Shown in pieces: positions 1 to 6,494 of a stretch of 8,554 nt of DNA (position 1 is the first letter of the stretch; each line of letters begins with the position of its first letter). This stretch comes from an uncultured Methylotenera sp. (GTDB lineage: Bacteria; Pseudomonadota; Gammaproteobacteria; Burkholderiales; Methylophilaceae), in contig NZ_CAMLGS010000056.1 of assembly GCF_946479685.1 (NCBI RefSeq), forward strand, positions 1 to 8,554, in the 5' to 3' direction. Position numbers and translations under genes: made by a program. The notes beneath the pieces are model-generated. The model ran no database searches. It saw only the letters and a program-made list of their open reading frames with translations, and was not told where the DNA came from.

Positions 1-2571
1 GCTGATAATCTGCACATAACGTTTCTGGCTATCACTAGCTTGCGATGTAATGCCCTCAGGTATCGACAGCATGTCACTCCCTAATTTATCTGTGTATGTA
101 CGCCACATTTCCAGCATTGCCGCTTCCATATTCATGGCAAAACGCTCTGCATCAAACAATGGCGAGGCCAACACCTGCGCCCGGAGCCCTGCCCTTAAAT
201 CAGACAACTGTTTTAAATCACTGCAGTGTTCTAGCGCTTTTTCTAGGTATTCTGCTTTAGTTTCTGCCACCCAGTCTGCAAGGCCAGCAGCGGTTAGCAT
301 GCTGGCGCCCTGCCTTGCGATTAAACTATCGCCAGCCAGTGTCAACGTAGGAACCCCCATCCATAGCGCCTCACAAGTCGTGGTGCCACCCGGATAGGGG
401 AATGTATCCAAGATAAGGTCTACATCGTGATGCGAGGCAAAATAGTCTTCACGCGAGACCGAGCCTAGCAAGGTCAATCTAGCGGCATCTATCCCCAACT
501 TGGCAAACTTAGCAACCATATTCGCCACCACATTCACATCGCCAAACGACTTGCATTGCCAACGCAATCTGGAATCAGGCAACGCACGCATCACCTCCGC
601 CCATAACGCCAGCACGTCATCCCCAGCTTTCGCTAAGGTTTGGAAGCTGGCAAAAGTAATATAGCCACGGGTAAGTGCAGGTAAAGCCGATACATTGACC
701 GCAACATGCGGTGCAGTAAAACACAGCCTAGTATCCGGCACGTATTTAATTTTTTCTACAAAATGTTGCTGGTGCTCAGCAGGTACGCCAACTTCATCTG
801 CAATAAAGTAATCCAGCGCCTTCATGCCCGTAGTGGCAAAATAACCCAGCCAGCTCACTTGAATAGGCGCTGGTTTCCAAGCAAGTATCTGCAGGCGATT
901 GCCCGAGGTATGCCCGGAAAGGTCAAATAAAATATCGACGCCATCATTATGAATTAGCTCAGCCGCCGCTTCGTCTGTCATGCCTACTAACGACTTCCAA
1001 TGTGCGAAATTTGGTTTCAGGCGTCCGGTAAACGCATCTTCACGAATATCGGTTAAATAGGCGGTCAGCTCAAACTTGGAGAAATCAATATTGCGTACCC
1101 AATGCTCCAAAAAGTAGGCCACCGGGTGCTGACGCAGGTCCCCAGACATCAAGCCTATGCGTAGCCTGCGACCATTTTCTCCTGATTGCCAAGTAGTATA
1201 TGGCTGCGCCACTTTGCCGGTCACCATCCTGTCAAACTCTATGGCTTGCTGCAAGCGATACTCTGCACTATGGTGTCCAGAGTAATTCAACGCAAACAGT
1301 AAATTACTTCTGGCTTTATTAGAGGCGGGGTCGTATTTCAGTGCTTCAAAGCACTCTTGCTCGGCTTCATCCAAGCGACCTTGCGCAATGTAATTAGTAC
1401 ACAAATTGATATGCGCATTCACATACTCAGGCAGGATTTCAATCGCTTTCAGGAGCGATGCTTCCGCTTTTTTAATCTGCCCTTGCGCAGCTAATGTTAA
1501 GCCTAAGTTACTGTAAAGTAGCGCCTCCTCAGGGTGCAATTTAATGGCCTGATCAAATGCTTGCTCGGCCTCTTGGTAACGCTCCATGCGGTGTAAAGCT
1601 AAGCCTAAATTGTTATAGGCTAACCAGTAATCTGACGCGAGTTCTATTGCGCGGCGATAACACAACTCAGCTTCAGAAAAAAAACCTTGCTCTGCTTTGG
1701 CCAAACCAAGGTCAACGTGTACGTCTTTGCGTGTTGGGTCTATAGATAATGCTTGGGCAAAATAAGGGATAGACTCTGGTATACGACCTAGTGTCCTTAA
1801 AAACACCGCCATTTTGACGTAGGCATCCACCGATTGCGGGTTTGCTGCCATTCCTGCCTGTAGGCAAGCCTCAGCTTCAGCCACTCTCCCATCCGCGTGT
1901 AACAAATCTGCCAAGTTACTATAGGCCTCAAACTCAGCACCTATTGCAATCGCCTGATTAAAACCGTCTTCTGCCTCTTGCAGACTCCCTAATGCTTTAG
2001 CCACAGCAGCCAAGCCAATATGCGCGGCGACAAAATCCGGCTGTATAGCTAACGCTTGCTCATAAAAAGCCTTTGCCTCTGCAAAGCGGCTCTGTTCGTA
2101 CAGCACATGCGCTAAGTTATCAAAAATCCAGATATTTTTTGCATCAAAACGCAATGCGTTTTTATAGCTCAGCTCAGCTTGCTCTAATAACTCCTGATTT
2201 TTAAAGGCATTGCCTAGGTTGTAATACGCTTGCGCAAAGCCAGGGTTAAGTTGAATCGCCTTTTGGTAACAATTAACCGCCGCCTCTAACTGCTGCTGGT
2301 CGTAAAAACAATTGCCCAGGTTATATTGCACCTCATAGTCATCTGCTAAAAATTGTGCTGCATTTTTCAATGCCTGCAGTGCCAAATCCGCTGTGCCCTG
2401 ATTTTGATAAATAGCACCCAGCACCTTCCAGCCAAACCCATGCTTAGGGTATTGTTTGACCATAGATAAGGCTAATGCCAAGGCTTCCGGGAGTTTTCTT
2501 TGATTGAACAACGCCAATAAGGCGTTCATTTCATCTAAAGCAGGATTTGTATTATTTTTAGTTTTAACCAT
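1..2571 (-). CDS. TPR-repeat O-GlcNAc-transferase-like (SPINDLY/GT41) protein, C-terminus cut off by window start
   Basis: Reading the minus strand from the ATG at 2571 gives 857 open codons to the window edge, with no stop. Residues about 47-430 hold roughly eleven consecutive 34-residue tetratricopeptide repeats of the type YNLGNAF...A...Y..AL...P, a protein-binding superhelix. Residues about 468-823 match the GT41 catalytic region: RIGLMSGDLRQHPVAYF (His482 corresponds to the conserved His of human OGT), DILFDLSGHTSGNRL, PIQVSWLGYFATTGM, Lys648 in FASFQTLAK, and the UDP-sugar site LDTFPYPGGTTTCEALWMGV followed by ARQGASMLTAAGL. Family members transfer GlcNAc or another sugar from a nucleotide donor to Ser/Thr; the bacterial targets are mostly unknown. 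No signal peptide or membrane segment is seen, so it is probably cytoplasmic. An in-frame TGA lies 12 bases upstream of the start, so no longer start exists. The ribosome site (AGGG) is weak and close. At least 30 residues continue past the point where the catalytic domain normally ends (MWRTY, about 822-826). Confidence 0.93.
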   Translation of the reverse strand, partial: MVKTKNNTNPALDEMNALLALFNQRKLPEALALALSMVKQYPKHGFGWKVLGAIYQNQGTADLALQALKNAAQFLADDYEVQYNLGNCFYDQQQLEAAVNCYQKAIQLNPGFAQAYYNLGNAFKNQELLEQAELSYKNALRFDAKNIWIFDNLAHVLYEQSRFAEAKAFYEQALAIQPDFVAAHIGLAAVAKALGSLQEAEDGFNQAIAIGAEFEAYSNLADLLHADGRVAEAEACLQAGMAANPQSVDAYVKMAVFLRTLGRIPESIPYFAQALSIDPTRKDVHVDLGLAKAEQGFFSEAELCYRRAIELASDYWLAYNNLGLALHRMERYQEAEQAFDQAIKLHPEEALLYSNLGLTLAAQGQIKKAEASLLKAIEILPEYVNAHINLCTNYIAQGRLDEAEQECFEALKYDPASNKARSNLLFALNYSGHHSAEYRLQQAIEFDRMVTGKVAQPYTTWQSGENGRRLRIGLMSGDLRQHPVAYFLEHWVRNIDFSKFELTAYLTDIREDAFTGRLKPNFAHWKSLVGMTDEAAAELIHNDGVDILFDLSGHTSGNRLQILAWKPAPIQVSWLGYFATTGMKALDYFIADEVGVPAEHQQHFVEKIKYVPDTRLCFTAPHVAVNVSALPALTRGYITFASFQTLAKAGDDVLALWAEVMRALPDSRLRWQCKSFGDVNVVANMVAKFAKLGIDAARLTLLGSVSREDYFASHHDVDLILDTFPYPGGTTTCEALWMGVPTLTLAGDSLIARQGASMLTAAGLADWVAETKAEYLEKALEHCSDLKQLSDLRAGLRAQVLASPLFDAERFAMNMEAAMLEMWRTYTDKLGSDMLSIPEGITSQASDSQKRYVQIIS

Positions 2572-2739
2572 TACCCTATTTCAGCCATAGTTTAACGAGC
2601 AAGTAGCAATATAACATGTGATTACCGCTAGTTTTAGATAATGACATTATTCTGAAGCCAGCACACACTTAATGCCCAAAACAAATATACAAAAGCAGCT
2701 TATTTTGATGAATATCAAGCCAAGCAGCCTCAACACACA
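2572..2739. other. Intergenic region between response regulator and glycosyltransferase
   Basis: This gap separates two minus-strand genes. It contains the FNR-like palindrome listed separately and AT-rich stretches. The minus-strand hexamers TATATT (2689-2684) and AATAAT (2651-2646) are possible -10 elements for the glycosyltransferase gene, but neither has a good -35 partner. No GC-rich hairpin with a T-run follows the response regulator stop, so read-through from the kinase/regulator operon is possible. No ORF of note was seen. Confidence 0.6.
2705..2718. promoter_or_regulatory. FNR/ANR-type binding site
   Basis: The sequence TTGATGAATATCAA matches the FNR/ANR consensus TTGAT-N4-ATCAA at all ten defined positions. 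It lies between two minus-strand genes, centred about 140 bp upstream of the glycosyltransferase start, and could only serve that gene unless it acts from behind the regulator gene. The nearest -10-like hexamer (TATATT, 2689-2684) would put the box centre near -34. AATAAT (2651-2646) would put it near -72, close to a known class I activator position. CRP-family proteins other than FNR can use similar sites, so the identity of the binding protein is inferred. Confidence 0.55.
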
Positions 2740-3390
2740 CTAGCTGACTAAATTATGCTTAAAGGCGTAATGGGTTAATTCTGCGTTATGTTTAAGCTGC
2801 ATTTTCTCAAGCAGCCGTGCGCGATACATACTCACCGTTTTGACTGAAAGCGAAAGTTTATTTGCCACATCTGTCACTGATAGCCCGGAAGCAATCATGA
2901 TAAAGGTCTGGTATTCACGATCTGAAAGTAATTCATGCGGCGCTTTTTGGTCATCTCGGCCAATCTGGTTCGCCAGAATCTCCGCCACCTCTGGAGTAAT
3001 GTATTTTTTACCCCTCGCCACGGTCTGAATGGCGTTTACCAACTCTGATGACGCGCTTTGTTTACACAAATAGCCAGCTGCGCCGGACTTTAAGGCACGG
3101 ATGGCGTATTCATCTTCACGGTGCATAGACAGCATCAGCACGGCAATATGGCTATTCTCACGCTTGATATACTTGAGTGCCTCCATACCGCTTCTATCTG
3201 GCAAGGAAATATCCAGCAATAAAACATCCGCCTCAGGCTGCGAACCCAACTTAATAGCTTCATTAGCATTTTGCGCTTCTGCAATCACCAAGATGTCCTC
3301 GGTTTCTGACAGAATCTGCTTAAGCCCTGCCCGTAAAATGGCATGATCATCTGCGATAATGACTTTTATTTTAGGTTTTTTACTCATCAT
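2740..3390 (-). CDS. NarL/FixJ-family response regulator (receiver + LuxR-type HTH)
   Basis: A 216-residue DNA-binding response regulator, the usual length for the NarL/UvrY group. The receiver (about 8-123) has all expected phosphorylation residues: acidic pair Asp14-Asp15, phosphoacceptor Asp60 in VLLLDISLPDRSG, Ser88 at the switch position and Lys110 in YLCKQ. The LuxR-type helix-turn-helix spans about 154-210 (LSDREYQTFIMIASGLSVTDVANKLSLSVKTVS), with recognition helix around 182-194. Phosphorylation presumably by the kinase encoded 63 bp upstream on the same strand would promote dimerisation and promoter binding. Adjacent ATGs at 3390 and 3387 are both possible starts; an in-frame TGA just before the first rules out anything longer. 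Target genes cannot be read from the sequence; the glycosyltransferase gene downstream is one candidate. It resembles UvrY/GacA and NarL types generally, not closely enough for a gene name. Confidence 0.95.
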   Translation of the reverse strand: MMSKKPKIKVIIADDHAILRAGLKQILSETEDILVIAEAQNANEAIKLGSQPEADVLLLDISLPDRSGMEALKYIKRENSHIAVLMLSMHREDEYAIRALKSGAAGYLCKQSASSELVNAIQTVARGKKYITPEVAEILANQIGRDDQKAPHELLSDREYQTFIMIASGLSVTDVANKLSLSVKTVSMYRARLLEKMQLKHNAELTHYAFKHNLVS

Positions 3391-3453
3391 TCACACCATC
3401 GTTTCATTTTTTCACAGCACTCCAACACTCGCTGCAACATCTACATATCCACA

Positions 3454-4953
3454 CTACTCTATAGGTAAAGTAACCGCAATCACCGTACCCTGACCGGCCA
3501 ATTGCTCAATGTCAAAACTGCCATACAAAGCAGCAACACGCTCTTGCATGCCTCTTAAACCAAAGGAGTTAGGCTTATAAGTATCGGCAGTATTGATACC
3601 GATACCATTATCACTAATTTTCATGATTATTTCATCATAATGCAAACTCAAATCTACATGCACTAAGCTGGCATTGGCATGTTTAGCAATATTGGACATC
3701 GACTCCTGACAGATTCTAAATAAGGTAATGGCCTGGTCTGGCGTCACTACAATATCAGCCTGATTCGTAGTAAAAGTGCACGATACACCCACCTGTTTTT
3801 CGAACTCTTTCGCTTGCCACTCCAGTGCCGCCACAATCCCTAAATCCAGGATATTTGGCCTTAAATCACTCGATATTTTATGAATGGCCTCAAAGGTATT
3901 ATCGACAATAGACTCCAAACCCTTGGCCTGCTCAAGCGATACCGTCAGCCCAGTAGCCAGGCGATTAATAATCGAAGTCAGGCCTATTTTAATCGCCGTT
4001 AAATTACCGCCCAAGTCATCGTGAATTTCCCGCGCAATTCTAGTACGCTCCAGTTCTTTAATCTGGTTCATATGCGCAGTTAATTGCGCCAGCTCATGGC
4101 GGGACTCTTGCAACTCCAGCTTCTCATTTTTACTTTGGGTGATATTAATCATAATCCCCACCCACTGCACCACGCCATCAGGCAGCACCTTGGGAATGGC
4201 ACGCAGATTCACCCATTTATGATCCTGCCAATCATTAATCCATACCCTGCCCTCCCAATCCAGCTGGGTCAACGTATCAGCAGACGAAACCAAACGCTTT
4301 CTTAACGAAGCTTTGCTTCTGGCATTCATCATGGCAAAAAACAATTTTGATTGCTGCATCAGATCGGCAGCATTAAACCCTAGTAATGCCTTACAGCCAT
4401 CGCTTAGATAAGTAAACACAATATCGCCGCGCGTATCGAGCTGCAACTGGAACACCAAGCCTGGTGTATTGGAGATTATCGCCTCTACTCTAGACTCACT
4501 ATCCATCAGCACTTGATTGAAAGCGTGCTCACAATCATGACAATCGCTGCCTGAAATCGGGGCAAGGTCACTTTTAATCAATAGTAAAAAAGGAGATTGC
4601 GCTACGCTAATGATTTTAACGCGCAGCAACTCATGGCTAATACGGCCGATAACGGGCGCTTGATCCTGCATTAAACGTAAAAATTTAGACTCATTGCGAT
4701 GCGCTTGCAAATGAGCTTGCAAGGTCGCCTGACTAACGCCCAGCAGGTCGGATAACGGTTGCTTCTGCAGACCGGCCAAATCGCAACCGCTATTATTTAA
4801 GGCACTGGCATTGGCGTACACCATCTGCATGTCTGTAGCATCCAGCAGGTAAATTTCATCTGCAACCGCATGCAGCAACTCATTTAATAGCGGCGAGCTG
4901 TCATTTAGAAATATCGGCAGAGATGTGAGAGGCAGCTTAGCTGAAACAGTCAT
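3454..4953 (-). CDS. Soluble PAS-containing sensor histidine kinase (HisKA_3, NarX/UhpB class)
   Basis: A 499-residue kinase. No hydrophobic membrane segment is visible, so it should sense a cytoplasmic signal. Residues about 20-130 and 150-275 look like PAS domains; the first contains IYLLDATDMQMVYANASA and the second LVFQLQLD followed by TYLSDGCKALLGF. A predicted coiled coil (about 275-305) leads into the HisKA_3 dimerisation helix with phosphoacceptor His311 in IAREIHDDLGGNLTAIKIGL. The HATPase domain has the N-box (ICQESMSNIAKHA, Asn421), G1 box (DNGIG, Asp448) and a G2-like FGLRGMQER (about 464-472), typical of kinases that pair with NarL-type regulators. That pairing fits the regulator gene 63 bp downstream. 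The start at 4953 is backed by AAGG eight bases upstream and an in-frame TAA just before it. A short CHDCEH motif (138-143) lies between the two PAS regions. The ligand sensed is unknown. Confidence 0.95.
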   Translation of the reverse strand: MTVSAKLPLTSLPIFLNDSSPLLNELLHAVADEIYLLDATDMQMVYANASALNNSGCDLAGLQKQPLSDLLGVSQATLQAHLQAHRNESKFLRLMQDQAPVIGRISHELLRVKIISVAQSPFLLLIKSDLAPISGSDCHDCEHAFNQVLMDSESRVEAIISNTPGLVFQLQLDTRGDIVFTYLSDGCKALLGFNAADLMQQSKLFFAMMNARSKASLRKRLVSSADTLTQLDWEGRVWINDWQDHKWVNLRAIPKVLPDGVVQWVGIMINITQSKNEKLELQESRHELAQLTAHMNQIKELERTRIAREIHDDLGGNLTAIKIGLTSIINRLATGLTVSLEQAKGLESIVDNTFEAIHKISSDLRPNILDLGIVAALEWQAKEFEKQVGVSCTFTTNQADIVVTPDQAITLFRICQESMSNIAKHANASLVHVDLSLHYDEIIMKISDNGIGINTADTYKPNSFGLRGMQERVAALYGSFDIEQLAGQGTVIAVTLPIE

Positions 4954-5000
4954 TTGTTAAACCTTATATTTTCAATAAGTTATTAAATACAGCATCACCA

Positions 5001-5054
5001 CAAGCGCTCTTAATCGTTAAATCCATTATACAGTTAAGTGCTTATGCAAGCGCT
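5001..5054. repeat. Pair of CAAGCGCT direct repeats flanking the TATAAT
   Basis: CAAGCGCT occurs at 5001-5008 and 5047-5054, each containing the self-complementary AGCGCT. The copies are 46 bp apart start to start and lie on either side of the minus-strand TATAAT at 5025-5030. They could be operator half-sites for regulation of the kinase operon or of the divergent gene. An 8-mer repeated once in about 250 bp is not rare by chance, so this is a candidate only. Confidence 0.3.
5025..5030 (-). promoter_or_regulatory. Possible -10 element for the kinase/regulator operon
   Basis: A perfect TATAAT lies on the minus strand 72 bp upstream of the kinase start. No recognisable TTGACA-like -35 stands 16-18 bp before it, so the promoter is either activator-dependent or the hexamer is fortuitous. 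Two copies of an 8-mer flank it (see the repeat entry). Confidence 0.35.
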
Positions 5055-5111
5055 ACAATAACTACCCAACGCGCTAGCAGTAAAGCCCAGCTTAAAATCT
5101 CACGACATAAT

Positions 5112-5141
5112 GCTCTGTGAAAATTGTAGCAACGCTCTGTG
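5112..5141. repeat. Pair of GCTCTGTG direct repeats upstream of the HD-GYP gene
   Basis: GCTCTGTG occurs at 5112-5119 and 5134-5141, exactly 22 bp apart (about two helical turns), 61-90 bp upstream of the HD-GYP start codon. Same-face spacing is usual for tandem activator sites, but no known regulator is recognised and chance cannot be excluded. Confidence 0.3.
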
Positions 5142-5165
5142 CTTGCACCTCTATTTTGAGCCATA

Positions 5166-5221
5166 ATGACGAGGTGTTTTAATCAATGACTAACAACAAG
5201 CATGCGCATATTATTAATTGA
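5166..5221 (+). other. Two tiny overlapping upstream ORFs at the HD-GYP start
   Basis: ATG at 5166 opens a 7-codon frame ending TGA at 5187-5189. That stop overlaps a second ATG (5186) as ATGA. The second frame runs 11 codons (MTNNKHAHIIN) to TGA at 5219-5221, past the ATG (5202) of the HD-GYP gene. The only visible Shine-Dalgarno-like sequence (GAGG, 5171-5174) is 11 bases before the 5186 ATG and 27 before 5202. Translational coupling is possible. Whether these frames are translated is unknown. Confidence 0.25.
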
Positions 5222-6287
5222 CAACACTGAACTCAATATCACGCAACTGAAGCACCTCATTAAAAAGATTCCAGAATATGAGGCCATTGCGTTTACCAAT
5301 CCGGCTAAGGCGCTGCTTTGGTGTAGAGATAATGAACCAGATTTGGTGGTAGTCAATTATGCCATGCGCGAAATGGATGGCATTCAGTTTATGCAGCAGT
5401 TCAGGGGCTTCGTCAATCACGCCACTATTCCTGTGCTGATGGTAACTGCCAACAACGATACATCTATCCGTCAAAAAGCATTTAGCAGCGGCGTAACCGA
5501 CTTTCTGAGCAAGCCGCTAGATAATATTGAGTTTATTACCCGCGCCAGAAACATGCTGGCTTTACGCCAAAGTCAAAAGCAACTGACCGACCATGCAGCA
5601 TGGCTCACCGAAGAGATCCGCAAGGAAACCAGAAAAGTTAAAGATCAGGAACGCGAAACCATATTCTGCTTAGCCAAAGCTGTGGAATATCGCGATCCGG
5701 AAACAGGCGCCCATATTCAGCGCATGGCACATTACTCCAAGCATATCGCCCATGTGCTTGGGCTATCAGTACAAGAACAGGAATTACTGTTAGAAGCCGC
5801 GCCTATGCACGATATCGGTAAAGTAGGCATCCCTGATGCTGTTTTGCTTAAAACTGGCCGCCTCACACCGTCAGAGTATGCCATCATGCAGCAGCACGCA
5901 CTCATTGGCTATGAACTACTCAGCACCAGCAGTTCTCCCTTGCTTAAAGTCGCAGCCGAAATCGCACTGACACATCATGAAAAATATGATGGCAGCGGCT
6001 ATCCACATGGGCTAACCGGTGAAAATATCCCACTCTTTGGCCGCATAGTGGCAGTTGCGGATGTATTTGATGCGCTCACCTCTGCACGCCCTTACAAAAA
6101 AGCCTGGTCTATTGAAGATGCATGCCAACTGCTAAGAGATGACAGTGGTAAACACTTTGACCCAGCTTGCGTAGAGGCATTTCTCACTGACTTTGGCGAA
6201 GTTATCGCAATCAAAAATGCTTTTATTGATGAATCAAACGAAGTGCAAAATATTGCGCAATATGAGGCTGGTACGATAAGCCGATAA
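5202..6287 (+). CDS. Receiver/HD-GYP protein, predicted cyclic-di-GMP phosphodiesterase (RpfG-like) with degenerate receiver
   Basis: A 361-residue two-domain protein, the usual RpfG-like architecture. The C-terminal HD-GYP domain (about 155-330) looks fully competent. It has Glu167 and His171 (DPETGAH), His203-Asp204 (MHDIGKVGIPD), His232, His258-His259 and the signature HHEKYDGSGYP (258-268), plus Asp287 (VADVFDALTSARPYKK). Together these correspond to the metal-binding set described for active members, which hydrolyse c-di-GMP to pGpG or GMP. The N-terminal receiver (about 2-120) keeps Asp7, Thr82 and Lys104. However, the phosphoacceptor position is Asn52 (DLVVVNYAMREMDG) and the second acidic-pair residue is Asn8 (LLIDNTE), so normal aspartyl phosphorylation is not expected. 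A charged helical linker (about 120-150) joins the domains. The start at 5202 places the first receiver strand (RILLID) immediately after Met; an in-frame TGA at 5187 bars a longer form, and its ribosome site is poor. No partner kinase is adjacent on this strand. Confidence 0.95.
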   Translation: MRILLIDNTELNITQLKHLIKKIPEYEAIAFTNPAKALLWCRDNEPDLVVVNYAMREMDGIQFMQQFRGFVNHATIPVLMVTANNDTSIRQKAFSSGVTDFLSKPLDNIEFITRARNMLALRQSQKQLTDHAAWLTEEIRKETRKVKDQERETIFCLAKAVEYRDPETGAHIQRMAHYSKHIAHVLGLSVQEQELLLEAAPMHDIGKVGIPDAVLLKTGRLTPSEYAIMQQHALIGYELLSTSSSPLLKVAAEIALTHHEKYDGSGYPHGLTGENIPLFGRIVAVADVFDALTSARPYKKAWSIEDACQLLRDDSGKHFDPACVEAFLTDFGEVIAIKNAFIDESNEVQNIAQYEAGTISR

Positions 6288-6361
6288 AAGCTGGCACAGC
6301 AAAATCAGCACCAGCCAAATAAATATCAACAAAGCACTAACGTAAATTCGGCAAAGTATTG

Positions 6362-6367
6362 TAAAAT
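6362..6367 (+). promoter_or_regulatory. Likely -10 element of the SRP RNA promoter
   Basis: TAAAAT (five of six matches to TATAAT) ends seven bases before the predicted 5' end of the SRP RNA at 6375, the right spacing for transcription initiation there. The -35 region (about 6338-6344) is not recognisable, so the assignment rests on position. Confidence 0.45.
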
Positions 6368-6374
6368 TACGTCC

Positions 6375-6468
6375 GGCGGGCCTCCCCGCATTGTGAAGTA
6401 GCCAACCTGGTCAGGTGCGGAAGCAAGCAGCCACAACTATTAAGCAAGTGCCGGGGCAAAGGCTCGCC
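6375..6468 (+). ncRNA. ffs: Small bacterial signal recognition particle RNA (4.5S RNA)
   Basis: This is the RNA scaffold of the signal recognition particle, which binds Ffh and targets nascent inner-membrane proteins. The conserved apical region reads GGTCAGGT, GC, GGAA tetraloop, then GCAAGCAGCC (6409-6432), the Ffh-binding hairpin with its asymmetric and symmetric internal loops. The ends close with an 8-bp helix (6375-6382 GGCGGGCC with 6461-6468 GGCTCGCC, one G-U pair). An inner helix follows: CCCCGCA (6384-6390) with TGCCGGGG (6449-6456), one bulge. Length of about 94 nt suits a small-type bacterial SRP RNA. Exact ends are inferred from the terminal helix. Position just before dnaX is conserved in related proteobacteria. 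Confidence 0.93.
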
Positions 6469-6481
6469 TCTTCTTTTCTTT
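6461..6481 (+). terminator. Possible intrinsic terminator at the 3' end of the SRP RNA
   Basis: The GC-rich 3' strand of the RNA's closing helix (GGCTCGCC) is followed at once by a pyrimidine run, TCTTCTTTTCTTT (6469-6481). The SRP RNA's own terminal stem could therefore act as the terminator hairpin. The T-run is interrupted by three Cs, so termination may be partial, allowing some read-through to dnaX. Confidence 0.35.
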
Positions 6482-6494
6482 AGCTCAAGCACAG

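Noticed and set aside
50..2000. Plus-strand open frames at 50-397, 706-930 and 1557-1745
   Set aside because: They lie wholly inside the minus-strand glycosyltransferase gene, whose translation is strongly family-like throughout. They show no recognisable domains of their own.
5143..5167. TTGCAC/CATAAT as a sigma-70 promoter for the HD-GYP gene
   Set aside because: The spacer is only 13 bp and the -35 matches poorly. No confident promoter for this gene could be assigned.
6250..6263. Perfect 14-bp palindrome ATATTGCGCAATAT near the 3' end of the HD-GYP gene
   Set aside because: It lies inside coding sequence, and a 14-bp perfect palindrome is expected about once in every two windows of this size by chance. 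No promoter for it to regulate is evident nearby.
6292..6307. TGGCAC-like sigma-54 promoter between the HD-GYP gene and ffs
   Set aside because: The -24-like TGGCAC is present but the required GC of the -12 element is absent at the correct spacing.
6290..6315. GCTGG...CCAGC inverted repeat just after the HD-GYP stop as a terminator
   Set aside because: The stem is only 5 bp with a 16-base loop and is not followed by a T-run, so it does not look like an intrinsic terminator.
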